Below, one piece after another: positions 22,712 to 32,212 of a stretch of 64,000 nucleotides of DNA. This DNA is from Marinomonas sp. THO17. Lineage in GTDB: Bacteria > Pseudomonadota > Gammaproteobacteria > Pseudomonadales > Marinomonadaceae. Below the pieces are notes generated by a model. The model saw only the letters and a list, made by a program, of their open reading frames with translations. It was not told the origin of the DNA and made no database searches. The stretch lies in assembly GCF_040436405.1 (NCBI RefSeq), contig NZ_AP031575.1, forward strand, positions 2,648,501-2,712,500, read 5' to 3'. The number at the start of each line of letters is the position of its first letter. Position 1 is the stretch's first letter. A program made the position numbers and the translations under genes.

Positions 22712-23248
22712 GTGCCTTACTAAAGCCTCTTTTCGTTCATTATCTTCTCTTATTTATCTTTACTTAGTTTGTACGATCTTTTATCCACAATATCGGTTTA
22801 ATACCTTAAAATCTCAAATTGTTTAAAAGCCTGTTTATAAGCGTAAACTTATTAACCTTTCACTTAGCAAGTGTCTTAGGCTAAGTTGCGTGTGGATAAT
22901 TTGCTTGTTAGTTTTAATCTGTTGAATTCAAGTGACAAGTGTTGATACTGAACTTGTTAGTCAGTCATTGAATATAGGGATGGTATGAATGAGTGATTTA
23001 GAAAGAATGCTTACTTTCTGACGTTATGTGCATAAATTTTTCTCCAATTTCACATCAACCCCAAAATAGAGACGAGTTTGATCGTGAATTTTTCGATTCA
23101 ATTTCAGAGCGTTCAAATCATTACAATAGAAATAACTAGTTTTATAGAACGGAACCCCATCAGACAAATATCCTATAAATGTTTAATAATTAGATTCAGT
23201 TAATAAGACATTCTAATTTATCAATAATCGGTGTTTGGGTTGACGTTA
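22712..23248. other. AT-rich gene-free gap with DnaA boxes
   Basis: No credible gene is seen in about 540 nt. The gap contains TTATCCACA at 22781-22789 and its exact inverse TGTGGATAA at 22891-22899, both perfect matches to the consensus DnaA box, 101 nt apart. The sequence around them is AT-rich. It might be a DnaA-titration or regulatory site; the usual oriC neighbours (dnaA, dnaN, mnmG, parAB) are absent, so it is not called an origin. Confidence 0.5.
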
Positions 23249-23278
23249 TAAAAAAGGGGAACGCTCGTTCCCCTTAAA
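23249..23278 (-). terminator. Terminator after the DUF2145 gene
   Basis: Read on the - strand, GGGGAACG and CGTTCCCC form a stem followed by TTTTTT. It lies 24 nt beyond the stop of the 23302-24108 gene. Confidence 0.88.
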
Positions 23279-23301
23279 GCTGAGAGTTTTGTATTTTTAT
23301 T

Positions 23302-24108
23302 TCAAAGCGGCATAACACTGCGGTCTTCGTGGAAGCTAACACCTTGTTTTACCATTTTGAATTTATTCAAATATCGGTAAATTGAGGAGAAAGTGGTTGT
23401 CTGAACATTGCCAGAATGATCTCTCAAGGCAACATCTTTTACGAACATGGATCCCAGCGTCAGTTTTAGCGGGCTTACATCAAGTGTTTGAGGGTCAAAA
23501 TACGCTTTAGCGTTTGCTTTTAGTTGTTCTCGATCAGTTGTTTGATAAATGGCTGCGTTTAATAGGTCTAATGTGTATTCGGTGCAATTCTGTAACTCAG
23601 TATTAAATGGATTTGCGATGACTGAGTAATTGGGGTTATGTAATTTTTTATTGTCTCCATTTACGTATAACTTGATCAATCGCGTTTGCATTTTTTCACT
23701 AGGAATGATGATGCCTGCTTTTAGTGTTTCGGTGCCCCAAAAAAAATCCACAGGATAATCTTGAACCAACCGACTTTTGTCTCGTGCATTATCTAATTGA
23801 TATAGGTTATGAATGGTGTAACCTTGAACCGTTTGTCCGTTATTTAACTGAATATCCGAATAAATCGCGATGGCAGTATGTGTGTAATGAATGCCCTCAG
23901 GAAGGTCTTTCTCTGGACGTCCTACTCTGGCAATAATAAAAGCTCTGGCTTGTTGCGAGGCGGCATATTTTTCTACGTTTTTTGCAAACGCCGCAACTCT
24001 GTCTGCAGAGATCAGAGCATTTTTATTTGCCTGACTTCCACCCCATGCGGTAGCAGGCAATGTAATCGACATGAACAGTGATGTGATAAGTGCGATGATT
24101 ATCTTCAT
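23302..24108 (-). CDS. Secreted DUF2145 family protein
   Basis: Function unknown; recognised as a DUF2145-type protein from its pattern. The 268-residue product begins with a signal peptide (hydrophobic residues 3-20, then TAWGG). Conserved-looking features are RVGRPEKDLPEGIHYTHTAI with His77, a GYTIHNLYQ stretch, YPVDFFWG, LHNPNYSVIANPF and NCTEYTLD with Cys175. The order His then Cys, with HTAIAIY and NCTE settings, resembles circularly permuted NlpC/P60 cysteine hydrolases (YiiX-like), which would suggest amide or ester hydrolysis in the periplasm; this is inference. Neighbours are a small secreted protein upstream on the same strand and a divergent XRE regulator. Confidence 0.75.
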   Translation of the reverse strand: MKIIIALITSLFMSITLPATAWGGSQANKNALISADRVAAFAKNVEKYAASQQARAFIIARVGRPEKDLPEGIHYTHTAIAIYSDIQLNNGQTVQGYTIHNLYQLDNARDKSRLVQDYPVDFFWGTETLKAGIIIPSEKMQTRLIKLYVNGDNKKLHNPNYSVIANPFNTELQNCTEYTLDLLNAAIYQTTDREQLKANAKAYFDPQTLDVSPLKLTLGSMFVKDVALRDHSGNVQTTTFSSIYRYLNKFKMVKQGVSFHEDRSVMPL

Positions 24109-24204
24109 ATTCCAATCCCTAGTTCTATTTTGATAGCCTTAAGTAAATGGCCGTGTTTTGATGTTTTCTCAAACGATTTATTCTTGAAAGCGGTGTTAAC
24201 GAAA

Positions 24205-24233
24205 GGAGCAAGCAAGTTATTAGCGCCTGCTCC
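24205..24233 (-). other. Weak hairpin after the small secreted gene
   Basis: GGAGCA (24205-24210) opposes TGCTCC (24228-24233) ten nucleotides beyond the stop at 24243. On the - strand the stem is followed by TTTCG, a poor U-tract, so termination here would be partial and DUF2145 could be read through. Confidence 0.35.
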
Positions 24234-24242
24234 CGGAAAGAT

Positions 24243-24572
24243 CTAGTCTTGAATAGCTTTGTCTGGAGATGGGCCCGCAGTAATCGTTTTATCAGTAATA
24301 TTAAAAGTAGTTGGAATGTTATTATGAGCTTTCATAGTAGATACTCCAACTTGAGTACTTGCCGCCCCGACGGAGCCAGTAACCGCTCCTGAAATTAAGA
24401 TTGGAGATGCCACTACAGCACTAACAGGTTGGGCAACTGATGCCGCGCCATGGCTCGCACCGAGGGACAAATGTTTACTAGCTTGCGTGCTGTGATCGGA
24501 AGAAGCGACCGCTGTTGAACACGCTATGGCGGAATATAAAGCGATAATTGTTGAATGTTTAATTAACTTCAT
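24243..24572 (-). CDS. Small secreted alanine/serine-rich protein
   Basis: Not recognised. The 109-residue product has a signal peptide (MKLIKHSTIIALYSAIACST, then AVASS as a plausible cleavage site) followed by a low-complexity stretch rich in Ala, Ser, Val and Gly (residues about 35-80) and a short polar tail. TGGAGTTAAAACT before the ATG offers a ribosome binding site. It lies 134 nt upstream of the DUF2145 gene on the same strand and diverges from the XRE regulator. A periplasmic or membrane-associated role with DUF2145 is possible by context only. Confidence 0.6.
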   Translation of the reverse strand: MKLIKHSTIIALYSAIACSTAVASSDHSTQASKHLSLGASHGAASVAQPVSAVVASPILISGAVTGSVGAASTQVGVSTMKAHNNIPTTFNITDKTITAGPSPDKAIQD

Positions 24573-24708
24573 AGTTTTAACTCCATTTTTGTGTTTGGTG
24601 AGACAAAAGCTATATCAGGGTTACGCAGAGGTAAACTCAAACCTGTGAAGTTGATTAATTTGAGACCAAAGGTATTATTTAGTGATACTTTAATGGCAGG
24701 AAGTACTC

Positions 24709-25446
24709 ATGAGCCAAATAAATCAAGTCAATCAAACGCTAAAGCTTTTGCTCAAACAAAAGCAGATTACCTATAAGGATATTGCAGATCAGTTAGACAT
24801 GAGTGAAGCTAATATTAAACGTATTTTCTCAACACAAAGCTTTACTTTAGATCGTTTGGAACAAATTTGTAGCCTTTTAAAAATTACTCTTTCAGACCTT
24901 TTTATACTGTCCGAAAAGCAAACAGAAAAAGTCAGCCAATTAACAGAAGAACAAGAAAAGGAGCTTCTCGCTTCGCCAAAATTGCTCGTTGCAGCGATTT
25001 GTATAAGAGATAGCTGGTCTTTTCAGGATATGATTAATGTCTACGACATTTCTGAGCATGAAGGTATTCAGTTGATGTCTAAACTGGACAAGCTCAAAGT
25101 CATTGAATTTCTACCCAATAACCATTATCGCTCACTTATCGCACATGATTTCCGTTGGTTACCGGGAGGACCACTTGAGACCTTTATCGAACGAGAGGTA
25201 CTGTCAAACTTTGTAGCTGCCAAGGAAGGAGAAGAATGGGATTACCGTTTATATTTGAGTGGACGCTATTCTGAATCTTCAATCGAAATAATCAGACAGA
25301 TGTTGGAAAAAGTTGCCTACAAAGCATCCGCTTTAAATCAAGAAGACGCGGTATTACCTCAATCGAAAAGGCAGCGAACAGGTATGTTAATAGCGATGAG
25401 ACCTTGGGAGTCTGACTTTATAAAGTCGTTGGAGCGGAAGAACTAA
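24709..25446 (+). CDS. XRE-family helix-turn-helix regulator
   Basis: Likely DNA-binding transcriptional regulator. The 245-residue product has a Cro/C1-type helix-turn-helix at about residues 10-65 (YKDIADQLDMSEANIKRIFS, then LDRLEQICSLLKITLSDLF). The rest (about 95-245) has no recognised ligand domain but contains an Arg/Trp-rich predicted alpha/beta region (HDFRWLPGGPLETFIEREV). It is transcribed divergently from the two secreted-protein genes, so it may control them; that is inferred from arrangement. The AGGAAG before the ATG is a good ribosome binding site. Confidence 0.8.
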   Translation: MSQINQVNQTLKLLLKQKQITYKDIADQLDMSEANIKRIFSTQSFTLDRLEQICSLLKITLSDLFILSEKQTEKVSQLTEEQEKELLASPKLLVAAICIRDSWSFQDMINVYDISEHEGIQLMSKLDKLKVIEFLPNNHYRSLIAHDFRWLPGGPLETFIEREVLSNFVAAKEGEEWDYRLYLSGRYSESSIEIIRQMLEKVAYKASALNQEDAVLPQSKRQRTGMLIAMRPWESDFIKSLERKN

Positions 25447-25779
25447 AGATTTGTATCTGTATTTTATTTAGATCTGGGTAAAAAGTATTGGTGTCGAATT
25501 ACTATCAAGCATGACTGTTATAGATAGTCCCAATGATTTCATTCGAAAGGGTTTAAAGCCAGACTAGGATTTTTATCATACGGTTGATGCACTTAGTCAC
25601 GGAATTGATGCACGACTGGAGTTTGCATTGGACTCTTGAAGTTTAGAGCTGTTGCATGTTTTATTCGTAAGATTCAATAGGTTTTTGTTTTGTGCTTGCC
25701 AAGATACTTATCCACCAGTTCAATAGAAAATTAAACCGGTGGATAAGTGTTAGGATCTATTAAATAGAACGAAGTCGTA
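25447..25779. other. Gene-free gap with a long dyad
   Basis: No gene is seen. ACTTATCCACC at 25706-25716 and GGTGGATAAGT at 25738-25748 form an 11-bp perfect inverted repeat separated by 21 nt. It lies just beyond the uvrA stop but has no T-run on either side. Each arm contains TTATCCAC, eight of the nine bases of a DnaA box. Confidence 0.5.
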
Positions 25780-28602
25780 CTAGGGCAACATAGTCTTTAA
25801 GAAACGACCTGTGTGAGAATTTTCTGCTTCTGCTACCGTTTCAGGTGTGCCTTCTGCAATGATGTAACCACCGCCGCTACCGCCTTCAGGTCCTAGGTCA
25901 ACTATCCAATCAGCCGTTTTGATTACGTCCAGATTATGCTCTATGACCACTATGGTATTACCGTGATCGCGTAAGCGATGCAGTACTTTTAACAGTTGTT
26001 CAATGTCTGCAAAGTGCAATCCGGTTGTTGGTTCATCGAGAATATACAAGGTTTTACCAGTATCACGCTTAGATAGCTCTTTGGCCAGCTTAACTCGCTG
26101 TGCTTCACCGCCAGACAAGGTCGTGGCGGCTTGACCCAAGCGAATATAGCCTAAGCCCACATCAATTAAGGTTTGCAGTTTACGAGCAATGGCTGGCACA
26201 GGATCAAAGAATTCGCGAGCGTCTTCAATGGTCATTTCCAAACATTCGTGAATATTCTTGCCTTTGTAATGTATCTCAAGGGTTTCACGGTTATAGCGTT
26301 TACCTTTACACACATCACAAGGCACATACACATCGGGTAAGAAGTGCATTTCCACCTTGATCACGCCATCGCCCTGACAGGCTTCACAGCGTCCGCCTTT
26401 GACGTTAAAACTAAAGCGACCTGGTTTGTAGCCACGAGAGCGTGCTTCTTGTGTTGCTGAGAAGAGCTCACGCATTGGCGTGAAAATACCTGTGTAAGTC
26501 GCTGGATTCGAGCGTGGTGTGCGTCCAATAGGGCTTTGGTCAATATCAACACACTTGTCGAATTCGTCCATGCCTTCTACTTTACTGTGCGGCGCAGGTT
26601 TTAAGGTAGTCGCTCCGTTGAGAGCGGTTGCCGCCAATGGATACAGGGTGCCATTAATCAAAGTGGACTTTCCTGAGCCGGAAACGCCAGTAACACAAGT
26701 CATCACGCCAAGAGGGATACTTAAATCCACATTGTTTAGATTATTGCCCGTGGCCCCCAATAATTTCAGATGTTTGCCCTCTTTCGCTGGGTGACGCACT
26801 GCCGGTATATCTATTTTACGTTCGCCTGTTAAAAACTTGCCTGTAATAGACGACTCGCAATTCATAATGTCTTGCGGTGTGCCGCTGGCAATGACTTCGC
26901 CACCATGAACACCGGCCCCCGGGCCAATGTCCACAACGTGGTCGGCAATGCGTATCGCATCTTCATCGTGTTCTACCACAATGACGGTATTACCTAAATC
27001 TCTTAAACGGGTGAGCGTGGCAATAAGGCGTTCATTGTCTCGTTGGTGAAGGCCAATGGAAGGTTCATCCAAGATGTACATTACGCCAACCAAGCCAGCG
27101 CCAATTTGGCTCGCCAATCGAATACGTTGCGCTTCACCACCAGACAGAGAGTCAGCTTTACGGTCGAGTGTTAAATATTCCAGACCCACGTTGACCAAGA
27201 AGGTCAGACGATCACGTATTTCTTTTAGAATCTTGGCGGCAATTTCACCTTTTGCGCCGGTTAGCTGTAAATTTTCAAAGTAGTTTAAACAGTCTGCAAT
27301 GGAGTAGGTGACTATCTCAGGTAGGGTTTGTTCCTGAATGAAGACATTGCGGGCGGATCGGTTCAAACGTGAACCATGACAATCTGGACAAGGTTGTACA
27401 CTGATGTACTGAGCCAAGTCATCACGTACGCTATCCGATTCCGTTTCATGATAACGGCGTTGTAGATTCGGAATAACACCTTCAAAGGCATGAGAGCGAG
27501 TCATCTTATCGCCACGCTCGTTAATGTAGACAAAACTGATCTTATCGCTGCCGGAACCGTGCAAAATGCGTTTTTTAAAATTGTCGGGGATGTCCTTGTA
27601 TGGCGCATCAATATTAAAGCCATAATGATTGGCAAGGGCGGTAAGCTGCTGATAATAGAAAATACTACGTCGACCCCAGCCGCGAATCGCGCCTTCCGCT
27701 AAAGTCAGTGTGTCGTCCTGAATGATACGCTCAGGATCAAACATCTGATGTGTGCCCAAACCGTCACAGGTCTGACAAGCGCCATTGGGGTTATTGAACG
27801 AGAACAAACGCGGTTCTAGTTCCGTCAGGCTGTAGCCACATACAGGACAAGCGAATTTACTGGAGAAAATATACTCTTCTTCCGGTACGTCCATATTAAT
27901 GGCTTTGGCAATACCATCGGACAATTCCAAACAGGTCTCGAAGGATTCAGCCAAACGTAATTGAAGATCTGAACGTACTTTAAAACGATCAATGACCACT
28001 TCAATGGTGTGTTTCTTGTTCTTTTCTAAGGCTGGAGCATCGTCTAAATCCACCACAATGCCGTCAATACGAGCGCGAATAAAGCCTTTGGATAATAGAT
28101 CGTTGATAGTGTGTAAGTGCTCACCTTTGCGATCTTTCACAATAGGCGCTAACAACATCATCTTGGTATCTTCGGGCAGAGAGATCACCTTATCGACCAT
28201 TTGTGAAATGGTTTGTGCTTCCAGTGGTTCGCCATGATCAGGGCAGCGCGGCTGACCAGCACGAGCAAACAGCAAACGCAAGTAATCGTAGATTTCGGTA
28301 ATAGTACCAACCGTCGATCTCGGGTTGTGAGAGGTGGACTTTTGCTCAATGGAAATAGCCGGAGACAAACCTTCAATGTGGTCAATGTCGGGCTTTTCCA
28401 TCATAGATAAAAACTGTCTCGCGTAGGTCGACAAAGACTCTACATAACGACGCTGACCTTCTGCGTATAAAGTGTCAAAAGCAAGAGAAGATTTACCTGA
28501 GCCTGATAAGCCCGTAATGACCACAAGCTTGTCTCTTGGAATGTCTAAATCCACATTTTTCAGATTGTGGGTGCGGGCCCCGCGTATGGTAATGGTGTCC
28601 AT
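25780..28602 (-). CDS. uvrA: Excinuclease ABC subunit A
   Basis: Damage-recognition ATPase of nucleotide excision repair. The 940-residue length equals E. coli UvrA. Two ABC modules are present: Walker [10 protein letters not shown] at 31-39 and GVSGSGKST in the second half, each followed by LSGGEAQR signatures and DEPS/DEPT Walker B motifs. Zinc-module cysteines appear in CPVCGYS and in the CEACQGDG / CDVCKG pair. The start reads [18 protein letters not shown] LexA-type operator lies 54-73 nt upstream, so SOS induction is expected. Confidence 0.98.
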   Translation of the reverse strand: MDTITIRGARTHNLKNVDLDIPRDKLVVITGLSGSGKSSLAFDTLYAEGQRRYVESLSTYARQFLSMMEKPDIDHIEGLSPAISIEQKSTSHNPRSTVGTITEIYDYLRLLFARAGQPRCPDHGEPLEAQTISQMVDKVISLPEDTKMMLLAPIVKDRKGEHLHTINDLLSKGFIRARIDGIVVDLDDAPALEKNKKHTIEVVIDRFKVRSDLQLRLAESFETCLELSDGIAKAINMDVPEEEYIFSSKFACPVCGYSLTELEPRLFSFNNPNGACQTCDGLGTHQMFDPERIIQDDTLTLAEGAIRGWGRRSIFYYQQLTALANHYGFNIDAPYKDIPDNFKKRILHGSGSDKISFVYINERGDKMTRSHAFEGVIPNLQRRYHETESDSVRDDLAQYISVQPCPDCHGSRLNRSARNVFIQEQTLPEIVTYSIADCLNYFENLQLTGAKGEIAAKILKEIRDRLTFLVNVGLEYLTLDRKADSLSGGEAQRIRLASQIGAGLVGVMYILDEPSIGLHQRDNERLIATLTRLRDLGNTVIVVEHDEDAIRIADHVVDIGPGAGVHGGEVIASGTPQDIMNCESSITGKFLTGERKIDIPAVRHPAKEGKHLKLLGATGNNLNNVDLSIPLGVMTCVTGVSGSGKSTLINGTLYPLAATALNGATTLKPAPHSKVEGMDEFDKCVDIDQSPIGRTPRSNPATYTGIFTPMRELFSATQEARSRGYKPGRFSFNVKGGRCEACQGDGVIKVEMHFLPDVYVPCDVCKGKRYNRETLEIHYKGKNIHECLEMTIEDAREFFDPVPAIARKLQTLIDVGLGYIRLGQAATTLSGGEAQRVKLAKELSKRDTGKTLYILDEPTTGLHFADIEQLLKVLHRLRDHGNTIVVIEHNLDVIKTADWIVDLGPEGGSGGGYIIAEGTPETVAEAENSHTGRFLKTMLP

Positions 28603-28653
28603 GGGTCTCCAATGAAAACGGATCGACAGAAGTCATTCTGCATTTAATAAAAT

Positions 28654-28673
28654 AACTGTCTATTTTTACAGTA
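28654..28673 (-). promoter_or_regulatory. LexA (SOS) box upstream of uvrA
   Basis: AACTGTCTATTTTTACAGTA has the CTG-N10-CAG core (CTG 28656-28658, CAG 28669-28671) with a T/A-rich centre and flanks matching the gammaproteobacterial SOS operator. It lies in the uvrA / MFS divergent region, closer to uvrA control by known biology. Confidence 0.85.
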
Positions 28674-28757
28674 GTTAACATGGAGCTTCAACGGTAAATT
28701 CGGTAAAATTAGCATCTTTTTTTCTTAACCCTCATGTTAAGTGGTTGTGACCTCCTT

Positions 28758-30116
28758 ATGGATCTACTCGAACGTCGTTCAGTTCTTGCTCTAGCGCTAA
28801 TTTATTTGTTCCGCATGCTGGGCTTGTTTCTCATCATGCCGGTGATTAGCCTAGCAGCCGATGGCCTGAGCGGAGCAGATGCCGCACTCATTGGAACGGC
28901 GATTGGCATTTATGGTTTGACTCAAGCTTGCCTACAAATTCCCATGGGCATGTGGTCGGATAAGATTGGCCGCAAGCGCGTTATCGTTATCGGCTTATTG
29001 CTATTTGCCTTAGGCAGTTTGATTTGTGCCAACGCCGACGACATAAATACGCTGATCATTGGTCGTGCGGTTCAGGGTGCTGGTGCCATCGCCAGTACCT
29101 TAATGGCGTTACTGAGTGATGTGACCCGTGAACAGAATCGAACCAAAGCCATGGCCAGTGTTGGGGTGAGCATTGGGGCTTCTTTCATGTTGTCGCTGGT
29201 GTTCGGCCCTTGGTTGTTTGCCTTAATTGGCTTATCAGGTTTGTTCTACTTGTCGTTTGCCTTGTCTTTTGTTGGCATTTTGTTGATTGTTTTTGCCGTG
29301 CCAAACAGTGTGCAACACACCTTTCGTCGCGATACCACACCGAGCTTGGTGGCCTTAGGGGCGGTGATGAAGAACGCTCGTTTGCGTTACCTAAACGTCA
29401 GTGTCTTATTTGTCCACGCCAGTTTAACGGCCATTTTTGTTGTCGTACCCGGACGTTTGATTAATGAGTTTGCTTTGCCTCTTTCTCAGCACAGTTGGCT
29501 TTACTTGGCGATCATGGGGTTTGCATTTGTTGGCATGTTACCCTTGGTCATTATTGCTGAAGCCAAAGGTAAGATGAAACAAGTCCTAATTAGCGTTTTT
29601 ATCCTATTGGGCATCAGCTCGATTGGTTTACAATATGCTTCCTTGTTTTGGTTGTTTGCTGTGTTATTGTGGGGTTACTTTATTGGCTTCAACGCCATGG
29701 AAGCGGTACTGCCTTCAATGGTCAGCAAATTAGCACCTGTAGGGTATCGTGGTACTGCAATGGGGGTCTTTTCAACCCATCAATTTATTGGTTCCTTCGT
29801 TGGCGGCGCAGGCGGTGGCTGGCTGCTGCAACATCATGCTAATGAAGGCGTCTTTTTCGTGGTAGGCGCGGTCTTTATCGCTTGGTCTTTGGTCAGCATG
29901 GTGCAACCAGCACCGCGCCAATTAACTAGCTTGGCCTTTAGTCTACCTAAGATGACCAATGCAGAAATCTCTGCGCTGGCTGAACAACTTGCCAAGGTCC
30001 AAGGAGTGGAAGGTATGCAATTATTTGAAGATGAACAAACCGCTTATCTCAAAGTGGATAAAAAACAGCTAGACAAAGCAGCCTTGGTGCAACTTGCGCC
30101 ACAAGCTAATGTATAA
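28758..30116 (+). CDS. MFS transporter with YajR-like C-terminal domain
   Basis: Inner-membrane efflux-type carrier. The product from ATG 28758 is 452 residues: twelve predicted hydrophobic segments up to about residue 385, the MFS signature GMWSDKIGRKRV after the second segment, and a soluble tail (about 395-452) reading AEISALAEQLAKVQGVEGM, which resembles the ferredoxin-like YAM domain of E. coli YajR. The start MDLLERRSVLALALIYLFRML fits homologues; an in-frame ATG at 28734 gives eight extra residues, and neither start has a strong ribosome binding site. Substrate unknown. Located between uvrA and ssb, a common gammaproteobacterial order. Confidence 0.88.
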   Translation: MDLLERRSVLALALIYLFRMLGLFLIMPVISLAADGLSGADAALIGTAIGIYGLTQACLQIPMGMWSDKIGRKRVIVIGLLLFALGSLICANADDINTLIIGRAVQGAGAIASTLMALLSDVTREQNRTKAMASVGVSIGASFMLSLVFGPWLFALIGLSGLFYLSFALSFVGILLIVFAVPNSVQHTFRRDTTPSLVALGAVMKNARLRYLNVSVLFVHASLTAIFVVVPGRLINEFALPLSQHSWLYLAIMGFAFVGMLPLVIIAEAKGKMKQVLISVFILLGISSIGLQYASLFWLFAVLLWGYFIGFNAMEAVLPSMVSKLAPVGYRGTAMGVFSTHQFIGSFVGGAGGGWLLQHHANEGVFFVVGAVFIAWSLVSMVQPAPRQLTSLAFSLPKMTNAEISALAEQLAKVQGVEGMQLFEDEQTAYLKVDKKQLDKAALVQLAPQANV

Positions 30117-30146
30117 AGAAAGAACTTATTTCAGTTGGAGAACGTC

Positions 30147-30863
30147 ATGGCACGTGGAATAAACAAAGTAATTATCGTAGGTAACGCAGGCAACGATGCC
30201 GAAGTGCGTTTCATGCCATCTGGTGGCGCCGTGGCAAACGTCAGCCTAGCGACAACCGAAAGCTGGCGCGACAAGCAAACAGGCCAGATGCAAGAGCGTA
30301 CCGAATGGCACCGAGTGTCATTCATGGATCGTGGTAACTACCGACTAGGTCAAATCGCCGGTGACTTCATCAAAAAAGGCTCAAAAGTCTATGTTGAAGG
30401 CTCATTGCGTACCCGTGAATGGGAAAAAGACGGCATCAAGCGTTACACCACCGAAATTATCGCCAGCGAAATGCAACTTCTAGACGGCCGTAACGATGGT
30501 GCCATGCCTTCGGCTGGTGGTTACGACAACATGCAAGGTCAGGCTGGTGGCTACGGTCAAGCGCCACAACAGCAAGCGCCACAAGGTGGTTTTAACCAAT
30601 CGCCTCAGCAGCCACAACAAGCACCTCAACAGCGTGCGCCACAAGGCGGCTTTAACCAGCAGCCAGCGCAGGGTGGTTATGGTCAACAAGCTCCGCAACA
30701 CCAACAAGCTCCGCAACAACAAGCGCAGCCACAATCTTTTGGTAGCTGGGGCAACCAACCTCAACAGGCTCCGCAGCAAGCGCCACAACAAAAAGCGCCG
30801 CAGCAGCAAAAGCCACAACAAGCGCCAAACTTTGATGACTTTGACGACGATATTCCGTTCTAG
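30147..30863 (+). CDS. ssb: Single-stranded DNA-binding protein
   Basis: Binds and protects single-stranded DNA and recruits repair enzymes. The 238-residue product has the OB fold (residues 1-about 112; [27 protein letters not shown]) and the acidic tip [10 protein letters not shown] needed for partner binding. The linker (about 120-225) is unusually long and made of repeated Gln-Ala-Pro-Gln units, 60 residues longer than in E. coli SSB. The start is ATG 30147 behind TTGGAGAACG, not the in-frame ATG 12 nt earlier. Confidence 0.96.
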   Translation: MARGINKVIIVGNAGNDAEVRFMPSGGAVANVSLATTESWRDKQTGQMQERTEWHRVSFMDRGNYRLGQIAGDFIKKGSKVYVEGSLRTREWEKDGIKRYTTEIIASEMQLLDGRNDGAMPSAGGYDNMQGQAGGYGQAPQQQAPQGGFNQSPQQPQQAPQQRAPQGGFNQQPAQGGYGQQAPQHQQAPQQQAQPQSFGSWGNQPQQAPQQAPQQKAPQQQKPQQAPNFDDFDDDIPF

Positions 30864-30900
30864 AGTTTACCTGAGACTAGAAGTGTAAAGTTTGTTTCTG

Positions 30901-30930
30901 AAAGCCCCGTATATCGGGGCTTTTTGTTTT
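30901..30930 (+). terminator. Terminator after ssb
   Basis: AAAGCCCCG (30901-30909) pairs with CGGGGCTTT (30915-30923) around TATAT, followed by a T-rich run. It isolates ssb from the SIR2-HerA genes downstream. Confidence 0.9.
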
Positions 30931-31060
30931 TTAGTGGAAAATTAAGGTTTGTCTGCTATACATGTGAATGTGTTGGAAACATAGTTAATTTAACGCTGCC
31001 CCGTTTTGTTTCAACACAAAGGCCAAAGATGGCTTGCCTATTTGAATGGAAAGGCTAAGT

Positions 31061-32203
31061 ATGGAATTTATAGAAGAAATAAATATTAATGAAATCTGGC
31101 AAAATAGCGTAAATCTGTTGGTTGGATCCGGTGCATCATATGGTCTATTCCCAACACTAGCTACAGCAATGGATGGAGAGTCTATTGAAACTCTAGGGAA
31201 ATACTTTGAGGATAGCGGCAAAAATGATCTAAAAACGCTTCTTTTTATGTATTACTATGAAAGCTGTATTGGACCTGTAACAGTCTTTGATATCGAAAAT
31301 GAAAAATCCTGTTTTGAAATAACTCAGTCAACAAATAGCCGGAAGAGGCTTAATGTTATTGAAAACTATAAAAGACTGCTTAAGACTCTTCGAGGAGTTG
31401 CCTCCAAAAACAAGTCGCAGTTGAAATCGAACATATTTACGACAAACTATGATTCATGCTTTGTCTGTGCGTATGAAGAGCTATTGCTTGAGCAACCTAA
31501 TCTTGAATTTAATCTCAATGATGGCACTAAGGGGTTTAGCAGAAAGTTCTTAGAAGTGCGTAACTTTGATACGTTTGAAGTTACAAGTAGTATGTTCGGA
31601 AATAACAGAACGATTACACCTCAAGCAAACCTTGTCCATCTACATGGCTCAGCGTACTGGAGTTTGAACCAGCAACATATTGCTGTTGACTATCAGAATC
31701 AAGAATCAAAGTTCGTTCCCAATTTCTTCGATAATGTTCGGGCAGAACTTAACATTATGGAAGCTGTTCTGAATTCTCCGCAGTCAACTAGAGATGACTT
31801 CAGTCATATCCCATTTGATGCTGCGTTTAGTGATATAGCTCGCCAGTTTTGGGAGACTTACGAGAAGTTGCCAATTGTTAATCCAACCAAATGGAAATTT
31901 CATGAGACGGTGTTTGATGAACATTACTATCAAATGCTTCGTTTTATGAGCTATGAGCTTGAAAAACAGGACTCTACTCTTGTGGTGTTCGGGTTCTCGT
32001 TTGCAGATGAGCACCTTACAAACCTCATCAAACGTTCACTGGGTAACAAGACACTTACCATGTATATCTGCTGTTTTGACGCTGAGACAGTCAAGGAAAT
32101 AGCTGGCATGTTCGAAGGCTTCAACAATGTAAAGATAGTAAGGAATGCAAAGTTGCTAGACTTTAACGTTTTTAACAACGAAGTTTTTAAGCTTCCAAGC
32201 TAG
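31061..32203 (+). CDS. SIR2-family NADase of a SIR2-HerA defence system
   Basis: Predicted NAD-degrading effector. The 380-residue product has the SIR2 Rossmann-fold marks: LLVGSGAS (glycine loop, 22-26), FTTNYD (126-131, catalytic Asn129), HLHGS (193-197, catalytic His195) and VFGFSFADEH (about 309-318). A long helical C-terminal part is interleaved with these. ATG 31061 is preferred over ATG 31046 because AAAGG lies 8 nt before it. It is 9 nt upstream of a HerA-type ATPase; this pair is the known SIR2-HerA anti-phage module, in which infection triggers NAD+ loss. The segment is AT-rich with AGA/AGG/ATA codons unlike its neighbours, suggesting transfer. Confidence 0.85.
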   Translation: MEFIEEININEIWQNSVNLLVGSGASYGLFPTLATAMDGESIETLGKYFEDSGKNDLKTLLFMYYYESCIGPVTVFDIENEKSCFEITQSTNSRKRLNVIENYKRLLKTLRGVASKNKSQLKSNIFTTNYDSCFVCAYEELLLEQPNLEFNLNDGTKGFSRKFLEVRNFDTFEVTSSMFGNNRTITPQANLVHLHGSAYWSLNQQHIAVDYQNQESKFVPNFFDNVRAELNIMEAVLNSPQSTRDDFSHIPFDAAFSDIARQFWETYEKLPIVNPTKWKFHETVFDEHYYQMLRFMSYELEKQDSTLVVFGFSFADEHLTNLIKRSLGNKTLTMYICCFDAETVKEIAGMFEGFNNVKIVRNAKLLDFNVFNNEVFKLPS

Positions 32204-32212
32204 GAGTGATCA

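Noticed and set aside
22712-23248. Chromosome origin (oriC)
   Set aside because: Only two DnaA boxes and no dnaA, dnaN, mnmG or par genes nearby; evidence is insufficient for an origin.
24591-24776. 61-codon open frame overlapping the XRE regulator start
   Set aside because: No homology or signal; it lies in the divergent promoter region and overlaps the regulator in another frame.
30480-30821. Leu/Arg-rich open frame opposite the ssb linker
   Set aside because: It is the antisense reading of the Gln/Ala/Pro repeat; low-complexity artefact.
30510-30830. Repeat tract considered as a tandem-repeat or CRISPR-like array
   Set aside because: Repeats are irregular and encode the SSB linker; no spacers and no cas genes in the window.
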